A stretch of DNA of 6,500 nt from Pseudomonadota bacterium (GTDB lineage: Bacteria; Pseudomonadota; Alphaproteobacteria; Rhizobiales; Hyphomicrobiaceae), in contig JAEVZQ010000122.1 of NCBI GenBank assembly GCA_023392135.1, positions 1 to 6,500 on the forward strand, written 5' to 3'. Position numbers and translations under genes: made by a program. Numbering within the stretch: the first letter of the stretch is position 1; every line of letters starts with the position of its first letter. The notes under the pieces are model-generated. The model ran no database searches, was not told the origin of the DNA, and worked only from the letters and a program-made list of their open reading frames with translations. Shown here piece by piece: positions 1 to 5,250 of this stretch.

Positions 1-268
1 CGGTTTCGCCGTCGACCGCTTCATCCTCGGACCCGAGGCGTGGTTCCTCGGCGATGAGTCGACCGATGTGCAGCGGGTCGGCGGGTTCCTGAAGACTGAG
101 CTTCCGCCCCTCCTCTTCACCGGCACGACGACCGAGCTGACGCTCTCAGCCGGATATCAGTTCGTCGACGATGACGAGGGAGCATCGACGTTCGGCGACG
201 AGGGCGCCTATGGCAGCCTGAGGATGACGACCCTCATCGGCCGGAGCTTCTTCGACGCGCTCCGTTAG
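1..268 (+). CDS. C-terminal end of a probable BcsS-like (cellulose biosynthesis-associated) beta-strand protein, 5' truncated
   Basis: Frame 2 is open from the window edge and gives 88 residues before a TAG stop at 266-268; the start lies upstream of the window. The visible part alternates short hydrophobic and polar stretches. It contains a G-P-E-A-W-F-L-G-D-E-S segment (about residues 10-20), a central L-T-L-S-A-G-Y strand (47-52) and a G-A-Y-G-S-L strand near the end (68-73). This layout, GPE..FxGD followed by a SaGY strand and GAYG, resembles my recollection of the C-terminus of alphaproteobacterial BcsS proteins, which are secreted or outer-membrane beta-rich proteins linked to cellulose synthesis loci. 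It could also be another small outer-membrane beta-barrel. It belongs to a different unit from the uronate locus, ends 11 bp before the converging aldo/keto reductase stop, and shows no frameshift. Confidence 0.5.
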   Translation, partial: GFAVDRFILGPEAWFLGDESTDVQRVGGFLKTELPPLLFTGTTTELTLSAGYQFVDDDEGASTFGDEGAYGSLRMTTLIGRSFFDALR

Positions 269-279
269 GCAACCTCCGC

Positions 280-1221
280 CTACTTCGCGGATATCCGGTT
301 GACCTCGGCGATCTCGTCCGGGGTCAATTTCCACGTTGCCGCCTCAACGTTCTGCGCGACCTGCTCGGGCTTCGTCGCACCGGCGATCACACTGGCAACG
401 ACCGGTTGGCAGGCCAGCCAACTGAACGCAAGGTCCAGCAGCGTGTGGCCGCGTGCCTCGGCAAACTCGGTCAGGCGGTCGACGATCGCGAAGTTCTCCT
501 CTGTCAGATACTCTCCGGCGCGCTGCGTCATAGCGGCGAAACGCGTGTCCGGCGGCGGAGCCTGGTCACGTTTGTACTTGCCGGTCAGCATGCCCGAAGC
601 GAGCGGGAAGTAGGGCAGCAGGCTCAGCCCGAAATGCTGCATGGCCGGGATCAGGTGGCGCTCGTGATCACGGACCAGCAGACTGTACTCGTCCTGGCAG
701 GATACGAACCGGTTCAGGTTGAGGTAACGCGCGGTCCACTGGGCATCGGCGACCTGCCAGGCGGGCAGATTCGAGCAGCCGATGTAGCGCACCTTGCCGT
801 CCTGGACGAGGTCATCGAGCGCGCGCAGCGTTTCCTCGATCGGCGTGCGCGGATCAGCTCGATGGAGCTGATAGAGGTCGATCCAGTCGGTCTTCAGCCG
901 CCGCAGGCTGTCCTCGACGGCCCTCATGATGTAGCGCCGCGAGGCCCCGACCAATCCCCGGTCCGGATCCATCGGCATGCCGAACTTGGTGGCCAGCACG
1001 ATGTCCTTCCGGCGCTCCCCGAGGATCTCACCGAGAATGATCTCCGACCCGCCCTTGTTGCCATACGTGTCGGCGGTGTCGAAAAGCGTGATCCCGAGGT
1101 CGAGCGCTTTGTGAACCACCGCACGCGAGCCTTCGAGGTCGATGCGCATGCCGAAGTTGTTGCACCCCAGCCCGACCACGGAGACCTGCAGACCTGACGG
1201 CCCAAGATTGCGCTGTTCCAT
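280..1221 (-). CDS. Aldo/keto reductase family oxidoreductase
   Basis: A cytosolic NAD(P)(H)-dependent reductase of the (alpha/beta)8-barrel aldo/keto reductase superfamily, 313 residues, normal length for the family. Counted from the chosen ATG, the catalytic tetrad is visible: Asp48 in FDTADTYG, Tyr53, Lys79 in ATKFG and His120 in YQLHR. The GKVRYIGCSN block and the C-terminal IAGATKPEQVAQN block, which lines the cofactor phosphate/adenine site, are also present. The ATG at 1219-1221 is preferred because GGAGGG lies 5 nt upstream (1227-1232). The in-frame GTG two codons earlier overlaps that ribosome binding site and so is unlikely. The gene is the last of the leftward series, 74 bp after the hydroxyacid dehydrogenase, so co-transcription is likely. 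A role on a uronate-derived aldehyde or lactone is inferred only from context; the substrate cannot be read from sequence. No terminator is visible before the convergent gene. Confidence 0.93.
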   Translation of the reverse strand: MEQRNLGPSGLQVSVVGLGCNNFGMRIDLEGSRAVVHKALDLGITLFDTADTYGNKGGSEIILGEILGERRKDIVLATKFGMPMDPDRGLVGASRRYIMRAVEDSLRRLKTDWIDLYQLHRADPRTPIEETLRALDDLVQDGKVRYIGCSNLPAWQVADAQWTARYLNLNRFVSCQDEYSLLVRDHERHLIPAMQHFGLSLLPYFPLASGMLTGKYKRDQAPPPDTRFAAMTQRAGEYLTEENFAIVDRLTEFAEARGHTLLDLAFSWLACQPVVASVIAGATKPEQVAQNVEAATWKLTPDEIAEVNRISAK

Positions 1222-1226
1222 TGGCA

Positions 1227-1232
1227 CCCTCC
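1227..1232 (-). promoter_or_regulatory. Ribosome binding site deciding the aldo/keto reductase start
   Basis: On the minus strand GGAGGG stands 5 nt before the ATG at 1219-1221. The upstream GTG at 1225-1227 shares a base with this element, so ribosomes bound here should initiate at the ATG. This makes the protein 313 rather than 315 residues. Confidence 0.7.
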
Positions 1233-1295
1233 GCTGTTCGAGCTGCGCAAGAAAAACTCACCCAACAACGCCGACCTGCCGGGCTGGTTCAGGCG

Positions 1296-2294
1296 TCACG
1301 AGGCGAAACGCCGGAGCCGATGTGCCCTGTCGACATTGACTGCCCCCGACGGCACCTTGCCTTGCAGGATCTCGCGGGCCTGCGCCGCAGTTTCGAGCGC
1401 GTGGCCTTCGATGCCCTCTGGTGTAAGGCCGCCCATGTGCGGTGTCGCGATGACATCGGTGCGGCGCGCCAACTGCGGCGAGGGCATCTGGTCCGGCGCT
1501 CGGCCGACATCGAGCGCAGCGCCTGCAATCCAGCGCCCCTCGAGCGCACGCTCCAGCGCCGCTTCGTCGATCAGATTGCCGCGGCTGAGATTCACGAGAT
1601 AGGCCGTCGGCTTCATGGCCCGGAGCTGCGCCTCGCCGATGAGGTTTTCGGTTTCCGCCGTAGCGACAGCGAGCGGAACCACGAAATCGGCCCGACGTAC
1701 CAGCTCGACCAGTGCAACCTGCGCGATGCCCTCCCTCTCGACCTTCACGTAAGGATCGTTGACGAGCACCGTCATGCCGAACGCCAACAGAAGCTCCGCC
1801 ACGTTTTGCCCGAGGGGTCCATAGCCAATGATGCCGGCGATGTTGCCGTGAAGCTGCCGCCCCATCGGCGCTTGCGCCGTTTCGCCATCCCGGTAGGCCA
1901 TCACCATGTCCGGGATGCGCCGGGCAATGCCGATCATGTGCCCGACGACGAGCTCGCTGACCGCCGGCACCCAGGTGCGGCTGGCATGCGTGACGAGCAC
2001 GCCAGCCTCGCTCGCAGCAGGAACGTCGACGTTCCGGATATCGACGGCCACGCGGAGAAAGGCGACGAGGTCCGGTAATTGACCGAAGATCTCTCCGTAC
2101 CCGGGCGTATTGCGGTCACTGACGATGATCTGCGCGTCTTCTGCCGCGCGTATCAGGCCCGCGGCATCCAGTGGCTCATCAGCCTCATGCAGAATGACAT
2201 CACCAAGCGCCCGCAGCTCCGCGAGCGCGTTGTCTCCGTAGTAGTTCCGGCGCATCTCCGGCGTGTGCGTCAGCAGGATTCGAGGTTTCGTCAT
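1296..2294 (-). CDS. D-2-hydroxyacid dehydrogenase family protein (NAD-binding), atypical active site
   Basis: A 332-residue protein of the D-isomer-specific 2-hydroxyacid dehydrogenase family (phosphoglycerate/glyoxylate/hydroxypyruvate reductase type), cytosolic. The flavodoxin-like catalytic domain spans about 1-105 and again the C-terminal tail. The Rossmann domain is about 106-290, with GYGPLG at 157-162 and an acidic Asp180 at the end of the second strand, which favours NAD over NADP. The family block N-L-S-R-G-N-L-I-D carries catalytic Arg238, and T-P-H-M-G-G carries catalytic His286. The usual D-V-F-x-x-E-P block reads D-V-G-R-A-P-D (262-268), so the catalytic Glu position is occupied by Pro267, with Asp next to it. 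The ATG at 2292-2294 has only a distant GGAGG, 13 nt upstream. The gene lies 33 bp downstream of udh, suggesting one transcript. It may reduce or oxidise a 2-keto/2-hydroxy sugar acid; the substrate is not determinable. Confidence 0.9.
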   Translation of the reverse strand: MTKPRILLTHTPEMRRNYYGDNALAELRALGDVILHEADEPLDAAGLIRAAEDAQIIVSDRNTPGYGEIFGQLPDLVAFLRVAVDIRNVDVPAASEAGVLVTHASRTWVPAVSELVVGHMIGIARRIPDMVMAYRDGETAQAPMGRQLHGNIAGIIGYGPLGQNVAELLLAFGMTVLVNDPYVKVEREGIAQVALVELVRRADFVVPLAVATAETENLIGEAQLRAMKPTAYLVNLSRGNLIDEAALERALEGRWIAGAALDVGRAPDQMPSPQLARRTDVIATPHMGGLTPEGIEGHALETAAQAREILQGKVPSGAVNVDRAHRLRRFAS

Positions 2295-2327
2295 GAAAAG
2301 GAGCGAGCCTCCCGGGTGCCGGCCATC

Positions 2328-3140
2328 TCAGTTCCAGATCTGATCGGCATCACCGTCGAACTCCGCGCTGCAATAGGTACCGCCCTGATAGAAATCGCCC
2401 ACCGGGTCCGGGGGCAGCTTCGCCTGCTCGGCCATGGCTTCTTCCAGGAAATCCTCGGCGCGGCCGGTCGGGCGATAGCCGTACTTGAAAGCGACCGAAT
2501 TGTCCCACCAGGACCTTTCATTGTTCGAGGCCCCGTACATCACCTCGTAACGGAGGTCCGGATGCTCCAGCCCGATGCGGATGAGTTGCACGAGGTCGGA
2601 GGGCTTGATCCAGATGGAAAGGCGCCGCTTGTCCAAGGGCTTTTCGCCGACGTTGCCGATGCGGAGCGAGAGCACGCGCATGCCATGCTTGTCGGCGTAG
2701 AGTGACCCCAGGCCCTCCCCGAAAATCTTGCTGACGCCGTAGCGACTGTCCGGCCGCGGGACGACGTCGACGCCGATCCGCTGGACACGCGGATAAAACC
2801 CTATGGCGTGGTTCGATGAGGCGAAAACGACGCGCTCCACGCCCTTTGTGCGGGCCGCCTCGAACAGATTATAGCAGCCGATGATATTCGACTGCAGAAT
2901 GGTTTCCCACGGCCCTTCGACTGAAAAGCCGCCGAGGTGAATGACACCGTCGATTCCTTCGCAAGCGCGCTCGACGCTCGCAATGTCGGTCAACTCGGCA
3001 GGAACGAACGTCTCGTTGGGCCCAAGCTCTTTGGGTTCCCTGACATCGCTCAGCACGATCTCGCGATAGATGGACGCCACCAGCGGGCGGATCATCGTGC
3101 CGACACCACCCGCCGCTCCAGTCATCAAAACACGCTTCAT
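2328..3140 (-). CDS. udh: NAD-dependent uronate dehydrogenase (Udh)
   Basis: Oxidises D-glucuronate or D-galacturonate at C1 to the aldaro-lactone with NAD+ (EC 1.1.1.203), the first step of the oxidative uronate pathway; cytosolic. It is an extended short-chain dehydrogenase of 270 residues, close to the roughly 265 of the Agrobacterium enzyme. The Rossmann loop GAAGGVG is at 8-14, Asp32 is the NAD ribose-binding acid, and the catalytic YGVSK has Tyr134 and Lys138. Several blocks match what I recall of Agrobacterium Udh: HLGGFSVE (68-75), ILQSNIIGCYNLFEAAR, FASSNHAIGFYP (106-117), the WWDNS motif (211-215) and a C-terminal QGGTY. Where that enzyme has R-I-G-S, this one has R-I-G-N (Asn163). 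The ATG at 3138-3140 is chosen over an upstream in-frame start at 3197 because a strong AAGGAGGAGG lies 7 nt before it and the Rossmann fold begins at once. The gene sits between the GntR regulator and the hydroxyacid dehydrogenase. A generic sugar epimerase is the less likely alternative. Confidence 0.87.
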   Translation of the reverse strand: MKRVLMTGAAGGVGTMIRPLVASIYREIVLSDVREPKELGPNETFVPAELTDIASVERACEGIDGVIHLGGFSVEGPWETILQSNIIGCYNLFEAARTKGVERVVFASSNHAIGFYPRVQRIGVDVVPRPDSRYGVSKIFGEGLGSLYADKHGMRVLSLRIGNVGEKPLDKRRLSIWIKPSDLVQLIRIGLEHPDLRYEVMYGASNNERSWWDNSVAFKYGYRPTGRAEDFLEEAMAEQAKLPPDPVGDFYQGGTYCSAEFDGDADQIWN

Positions 3141-3147
3141 GGGCTTG

Positions 3148-3157
3148 CCTCCTCCTT
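3148..3157 (-). promoter_or_regulatory. Strong ribosome binding site for udh
   Basis: The minus strand reads AAGGAGGAGG, containing two overlapping GGAGG cores, the nearer 7 nt before the udh ATG. It fixes the start at 3140 and predicts efficient translation of udh independent of the upstream regulator gene. Confidence 0.8.
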
Positions 3158-3169
3158 GCCAGCTTGGAT

Positions 3170-3188
3170 GACTGCCCGATCCGCAGTC
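3170..3188 (-). other. Intercistronic inverted repeat between the regulator gene and udh
   Basis: GACTGC (3170-3175) and GCAGTC (3183-3188) form a perfect 6-bp inverted repeat with a 7-nt loop, beginning 1 nt after the regulator stop codon in the direction of transcription. No T-run follows, so it is not a typical intrinsic terminator. It may be an RNA processing or stability hairpin that sets the regulator-to-enzyme ratio, or chance. Confidence 0.45.
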
Positions 3189-3189
3189 T

Positions 3190-3969
3190 TCAATCAACAG
3201 CCGACTCTCGCTCGGCGAGGCGGCGATAGCGGGAAAGGCTGCGGTTCAAGTGCAGCCGCATGGCCCGCCGCGCCGCGGGCGCATCGCCGCAGCGTATCGC
3301 CTGATGAATCCGCGCGTGCTCGCGCTGGATGCGCCGCAGGTATCGCTCCTGATCGCCCGGCCCATCGAGTGATCCACGGATGCTCTGACGTGGAATGATA
3401 TGCCGCCCGAGAAACTCCAGAAACTTGCAGAACTTCGGATTGCCGCTAGCCGCCGCCACGGCGCGGTGAAATGCAAAGTCCTCCCTGACGGCAAACTCCC
3501 CCTTCTCGATTGCGGCGTCGATGGCCTCGAGCGCAGCTTCCATGTTGGCGGCCTGACCCGGCGTCGCCCGTTCGGCAGCAAGCGCAGCAGCTTCGACTTC
3601 TATGGCCAGCCTGAGCTCCATGACGTGAAGGACATCCTCGATGGAGCTCAGTCCCTCCAGCGAAATTCGGAATGGAACGCTGCTGGCATTAGCAACGAAA
3701 ACGCCAGCCCCCTGGCGTGAAATAACGAGACCTTCGGCCCGCAGCGCCGAGACGGCTTCCCGGATCACGGTGCGGCTGACGCCTAAGGCAGACATAAGCT
3801 CGTGCTCTGTGGGAAGCCGCGCTCCAGGAGGCAGGCGCCCGCTTCGAATTTCGGCAGCAATCTGGTCGACGACTTCAAGCGTCAGATTACGTGCTGGCCG
3901 CAGCCTTCGCAGAAGTGCCAGCTTGTCACGGCTTGGTGACGGTGGTACGTTTTCGACTTGTCGGGTCAT
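3190..3969 (-). CDS. GntR-family transcriptional regulator, FadR subfamily (FCD domain)
   Basis: A 259-residue DNA-binding regulator. The N-terminal winged helix-turn-helix (about 29-95) shows the GntR signature: I-R-S-G-R-L-P-P-G-A-R-L-P-T-E-H-E-L, then the recognition helix region S-R-T-V-I-R-E-A-V-S-A-L and the wing Q-G-A-G-V-F-V. The C-terminal all-helical FCD ligand-binding domain (about 112-245) keeps the likely metal/ligand residues Asp164 and His168 in DFAFH, His218 in R-E-H-A-R-I, and His240 in M-R-L-H-L. Such regulators usually repress sugar-acid catabolic genes and release DNA on binding a carboxylate; here a uronate or downstream acid is the inferred effector. It is divergent from the TRAP operon and first in the leftward series, 49 bp before udh, so it probably controls both arms and itself. 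The ATG has no well-spaced Shine-Dalgarno (AGG abuts it), and no other ATG precedes the HTH; expression may be low. Confidence 0.93.
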   Translation of the reverse strand: MTRQVENVPPSPSRDKLALLRRLRPARNLTLEVVDQIAAEIRSGRLPPGARLPTEHELMSALGVSRTVIREAVSALRAEGLVISRQGAGVFVANASSVPFRISLEGLSSIEDVLHVMELRLAIEVEAAALAAERATPGQAANMEAALEAIDAAIEKGEFAVREDFAFHRAVAAASGNPKFCKFLEFLGRHIIPRQSIRGSLDGPGDQERYLRRIQREHARIHQAIRCGDAPAARRAMRLHLNRSLSRYRRLAERESAVD

Positions 3970-3972
3970 CCT

Positions 3973-3985
3973 ACAACTTTGTTAT
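3973..3985. promoter_or_regulatory. Imperfect inverted repeat next to the regulator start (possible autoregulatory site)
   Basis: The sequence reads ACAAC-TTT-GTTAT: 5-bp arms with one mismatch around a 3-bp spacer, 3 bp upstream of the regulator ATG. Its size suits a GntR-type site and its position would allow blockage of the regulator's own initiation. It is short and AT-rich, so chance is possible. Confidence 0.3.
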
Positions 3986-4041
3986 CACTGGACCGACCGT
4001 ACCGCAAGGTGCACAACGGAATAAGCAGGTTCGGAGGAAGC

Positions 4042-4049
4042 GTCTAGAC
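4042..4049. promoter_or_regulatory. Candidate operator palindrome GTCTAGAC
   Basis: A perfect 8-bp palindrome, plus one further matching pair after a mismatch (G4040/C4051), lies near the middle of the divergent region, about 73 bp from the regulator start and 85 bp from the dctP start. FadR-subfamily operators are short palindromes built on GT...AC half-sites, which this fits loosely. Assignment to the neighbouring regulator is inference. Confidence 0.35.
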
Positions 4050-4084
4050 CCAGGTATTGCACTCATTTCCCATTCGCAAGATCC

Positions 4085-4101
4085 GCCGGATTTACTCCGG
4101 C
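4085..4101 (+). promoter_or_regulatory. Hairpin or operator in the dctP leader
   Basis: GCCGGA and TCCGGC form a perfect 6-bp inverted repeat around a TTTAC loop, ending 33 nt before the dctP ATG and 19 nt before its ribosome binding site. It could be a 5' RNA stem that stabilises the message or a second protein-binding site. It does not overlap the ribosome binding site. Confidence 0.45.
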
Positions 4102-4120
4102 CAAAAGCATCAAATCACTC

Positions 4121-4126
4121 AGGAGG
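4121..4126 (+). promoter_or_regulatory. Ribosome binding site of dctP
   Basis: AGGAGG stands 8 nt before the ATG at 4135-4137. It selects this start over the in-frame ATG at 4057, which would add 26 basic and polar residues ahead of a clear signal peptide. Confidence 0.85.
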
Positions 4127-4134
4127 AAACGCGA

Positions 4135-5136
4135 ATGAACAGACGTGAAGTCATCAAACTCGGAGTCGCCTCTGTGGCGGCCACCGGATTCGGCGCTGTG
4201 GGCGGTTTTTCCGCGCTGGCGCAGAGCAAGATCGTCCTCAAAGCATCCGATGTGCACCCGCTCGGCTATCCCACAGTCGAAGCCGTCGTGCGCATGGGCA
4301 AGAAGCTCGAAGCTGCCACGAATGGGCGAATTTCAGTCCAGATGTTTCCCGCCATGCAGCTTGGCGGCGAAAAGGAAATGATCGAGCAGGCCCAGATCGG
4401 CGCGCTGCAAATGGCTCGCATCAGCGTCGGCCCGGTCGGCACCGTCGTTAAAGAGCTCAACGTCTTCAACATGCCTTTCGTGTTCCGCAACGAGGAGCAT
4501 ATGCGAAAGGTGATCGACGGCGAGATCGGCCGGGAAATGTTGGACAAGATCTCGTCCAATCCCGCCACCAAGCTGATCGGCCTTTGCTGGATGGATTCCG
4601 GTTCACGGAACATCTATACGAAGCAGCCCGTCCGCAAGCCTGCGGATCTCGCGGGCATCAAGATCCGCATGATGGGTAACCCGATCTTCGTGGATACTCT
4701 GAATGCCATGGGCGGCAATGGCATTTCGATGGGATTCAGCGAGCTCTACACCGCCATGCAGACGGGCGTAGTCGACGGCGCCGAAAACAACCCGCCGACT
4801 TTTGTCACCCACAATCATTATCAGGTCGCCAAATACTACTCGCTCACAGAGCATCTGATCATCCCCGAAATTCTCGTTTTCTCGCGCGCCACCTGGGAAA
4901 AGCTCTCGAAAGAGGATCAGGATCTCATCAGGAAGTATGGCGCTGAGGCGCAGCAGGAGCAGCGGAAGCTCTGGGATGAGATGGTCGGGAAGTCGGTCGA
5001 GAAGCTCAAGGAAGCTGGCGTCACCATCGTCTCGGATGTCGATAAAGAGGCCTTCCGGGATGCCGTTAAGCCGGTCTATGACAAATACGGCGGAGACTTC
5101 GCAGATTTGATGAAGCGTATCCAAGCGGTGCAGTGA
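4135..5136 (+). CDS. dctP: TRAP transporter periplasmic substrate-binding protein, probable uronate/sugar-acid binder
   Basis: A 333-residue DctP-family solute receptor that delivers a carboxylate-bearing substrate to the DctQM permease. The N-terminus N-R-R-E-V-I-K followed by a hydrophobic stretch and A-L-A-Q (about 27-30) is a signal peptide of twin-arginine type (R-R-x-phi-phi-K), with probable cleavage near residue 29 or 30. Family marks follow in order: ASDVHP strand (37-42), GGEKEMIEQAQIGALQMA (78-94), SGSRNIYTKQPVRKPADLAGIKIRMM (155-180), FSELYTAMQTGVVDGAENNPPTF (201-223). Arg178 is the position that clamps the substrate carboxylate across the family; Arg158 and Asn218-219 also line the usual pocket. 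The VDGAENNPP form and adjacent udh favour a hexuronate over a C4-dicarboxylate, but ligand identity is inferred. It is the first gene of the rightward operon, separated from dctQ by 114 nt with two hairpins, which fits a need for more receptor than permease. Confidence 0.93.
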   Translation: MNRREVIKLGVASVAATGFGAVGGFSALAQSKIVLKASDVHPLGYPTVEAVVRMGKKLEAATNGRISVQMFPAMQLGGEKEMIEQAQIGALQMARISVGPVGTVVKELNVFNMPFVFRNEEHMRKVIDGEIGREMLDKISSNPATKLIGLCWMDSGSRNIYTKQPVRKPADLAGIKIRMMGNPIFVDTLNAMGGNGISMGFSELYTAMQTGVVDGAENNPPTFVTHNHYQVAKYYSLTEHLIIPEILVFSRATWEKLSKEDQDLIRKYGAEAQQEQRKLWDEMVGKSVEKLKEAGVTIVSDVDKEAFRDAVKPVYDKYGGDFADLMKRIQAVQ

Positions 5137-5146
5137 TAAAATCGCC

Positions 5147-5172
5147 CCTCCCACGTTCTGAACGTGTGGAGG
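5147..5172 (+). other. First intercistronic hairpin after dctP
   Basis: CCTCC plus CACGTT (5147-5157) pair with AACGTG (5161-5166) and GGAGG (5168-5172), giving 11 base pairs with a single bulged T at 5167 and a CTG loop. It starts 10 nt after the dctP stop. No T-run follows, so it is more likely an mRNA 3'-end stabiliser or partial terminator than a full terminator, since dctQ and dctM continue the operon. Confidence 0.7.
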
Positions 5173-5193
5173 CGCGCACCACAGCTGCAGCGA

Positions 5194-5213
5194 AGGAGCC
5201 CGGGAGGGCTCTT
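5194..5213 (+). other. Second intercistronic hairpin before dctQ (GNRA-type loop)
   Basis: GAGCCC (5196-5201) and GGGCTC (5206-5211) form a perfect 6-bp stem closed by a GGGA loop, a GNRA tetraloop. A G-U and an A-U pair extend it to 8 bp (5194-5213). It is followed by TTGT only, a poor terminator tail. The stem covers AAGGAG and GGGAGG, which would otherwise look like ribosome binding sites, arguing against dctQ starting just downstream of them. Confidence 0.6.
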
Positions 5214-5250
5214 GTCACCTCGGCCTCTGCTTCACCGGAATGCGATATAC

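Larger units (their letters stand above)
3970..4134. promoter_or_regulatory. Divergent control region between the GntR regulator and the TRAP operon
   Basis: These 165 bp must contain the promoters for both arms. No -35/-10 pair is close enough to consensus for me to name one. The region holds three inverted repeats listed separately (3973-3985, 4042-4049, 4085-4101) and a repeated ACAAC at 3973 and 4013, 40 bp apart. Regulation by the adjacent FCD regulator is inferred from the arrangement. Confidence 0.7.

Noticed and set aside
406..1197. 263-residue plus-strand open frame opposite the aldo/keto reductase
   Set aside because: It lies wholly antisense to a gene with intact catalytic residues, its translation is rich in Arg, Gln, His and Val with no recognisable domain, and high GC makes such mirror frames common.
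1221..2078. 285-residue plus-strand open frame opposite the hydroxyacid dehydrogenase
   Set aside because: Antisense to a clear family member; composition is Arg/His/Asp-rich and no family pattern or ribosome binding site is seen.
2079..2705. 208-residue plus-strand open frame spanning the udh/hydroxyacid dehydrogenase junction
   Set aside because: It overlaps two real genes in antisense and has no recognisable motif.
3141..3197. Longer udh form starting at 3197
   Set aside because: It would overlap the regulator's stop region and add 19 residues before a Rossmann fold that normally begins at the N-terminus; the strong ribosome binding site points to 3140.
3991..4004. Triple ACCG direct repeat in the divergent region
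   Set aside because: The units are only 4 bp and irregularly spaced in GC-rich DNA; not enough to call an operator array.
4057..4134. Longer dctP form starting at ATG 4057
   Set aside because: It would put a basic, non-signal extension before the signal peptide, has no ribosome binding site, and would translate through the leader stem-loop; ATG 4135 has a strong AGGAGG.
4603..5154. 183-residue minus-strand open frame opposite dctP
   Set aside because: It is the complement of a conserved binding protein and shows no independent coding features.
5147..5213. Rho-independent terminator ending the operon after dctP
   Set aside because: Neither stem is followed by a T-run, and dctQ and dctM follow in the same direction as essential partners; at most partial termination is likely.
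5164..5250. Longer dctQ forms starting at GTG 5164 or TTG 5212
   Set aside because: Both starts lie within predicted stems, and the added residues are Arg/Pro-rich, unlike known DctQ N-termini.
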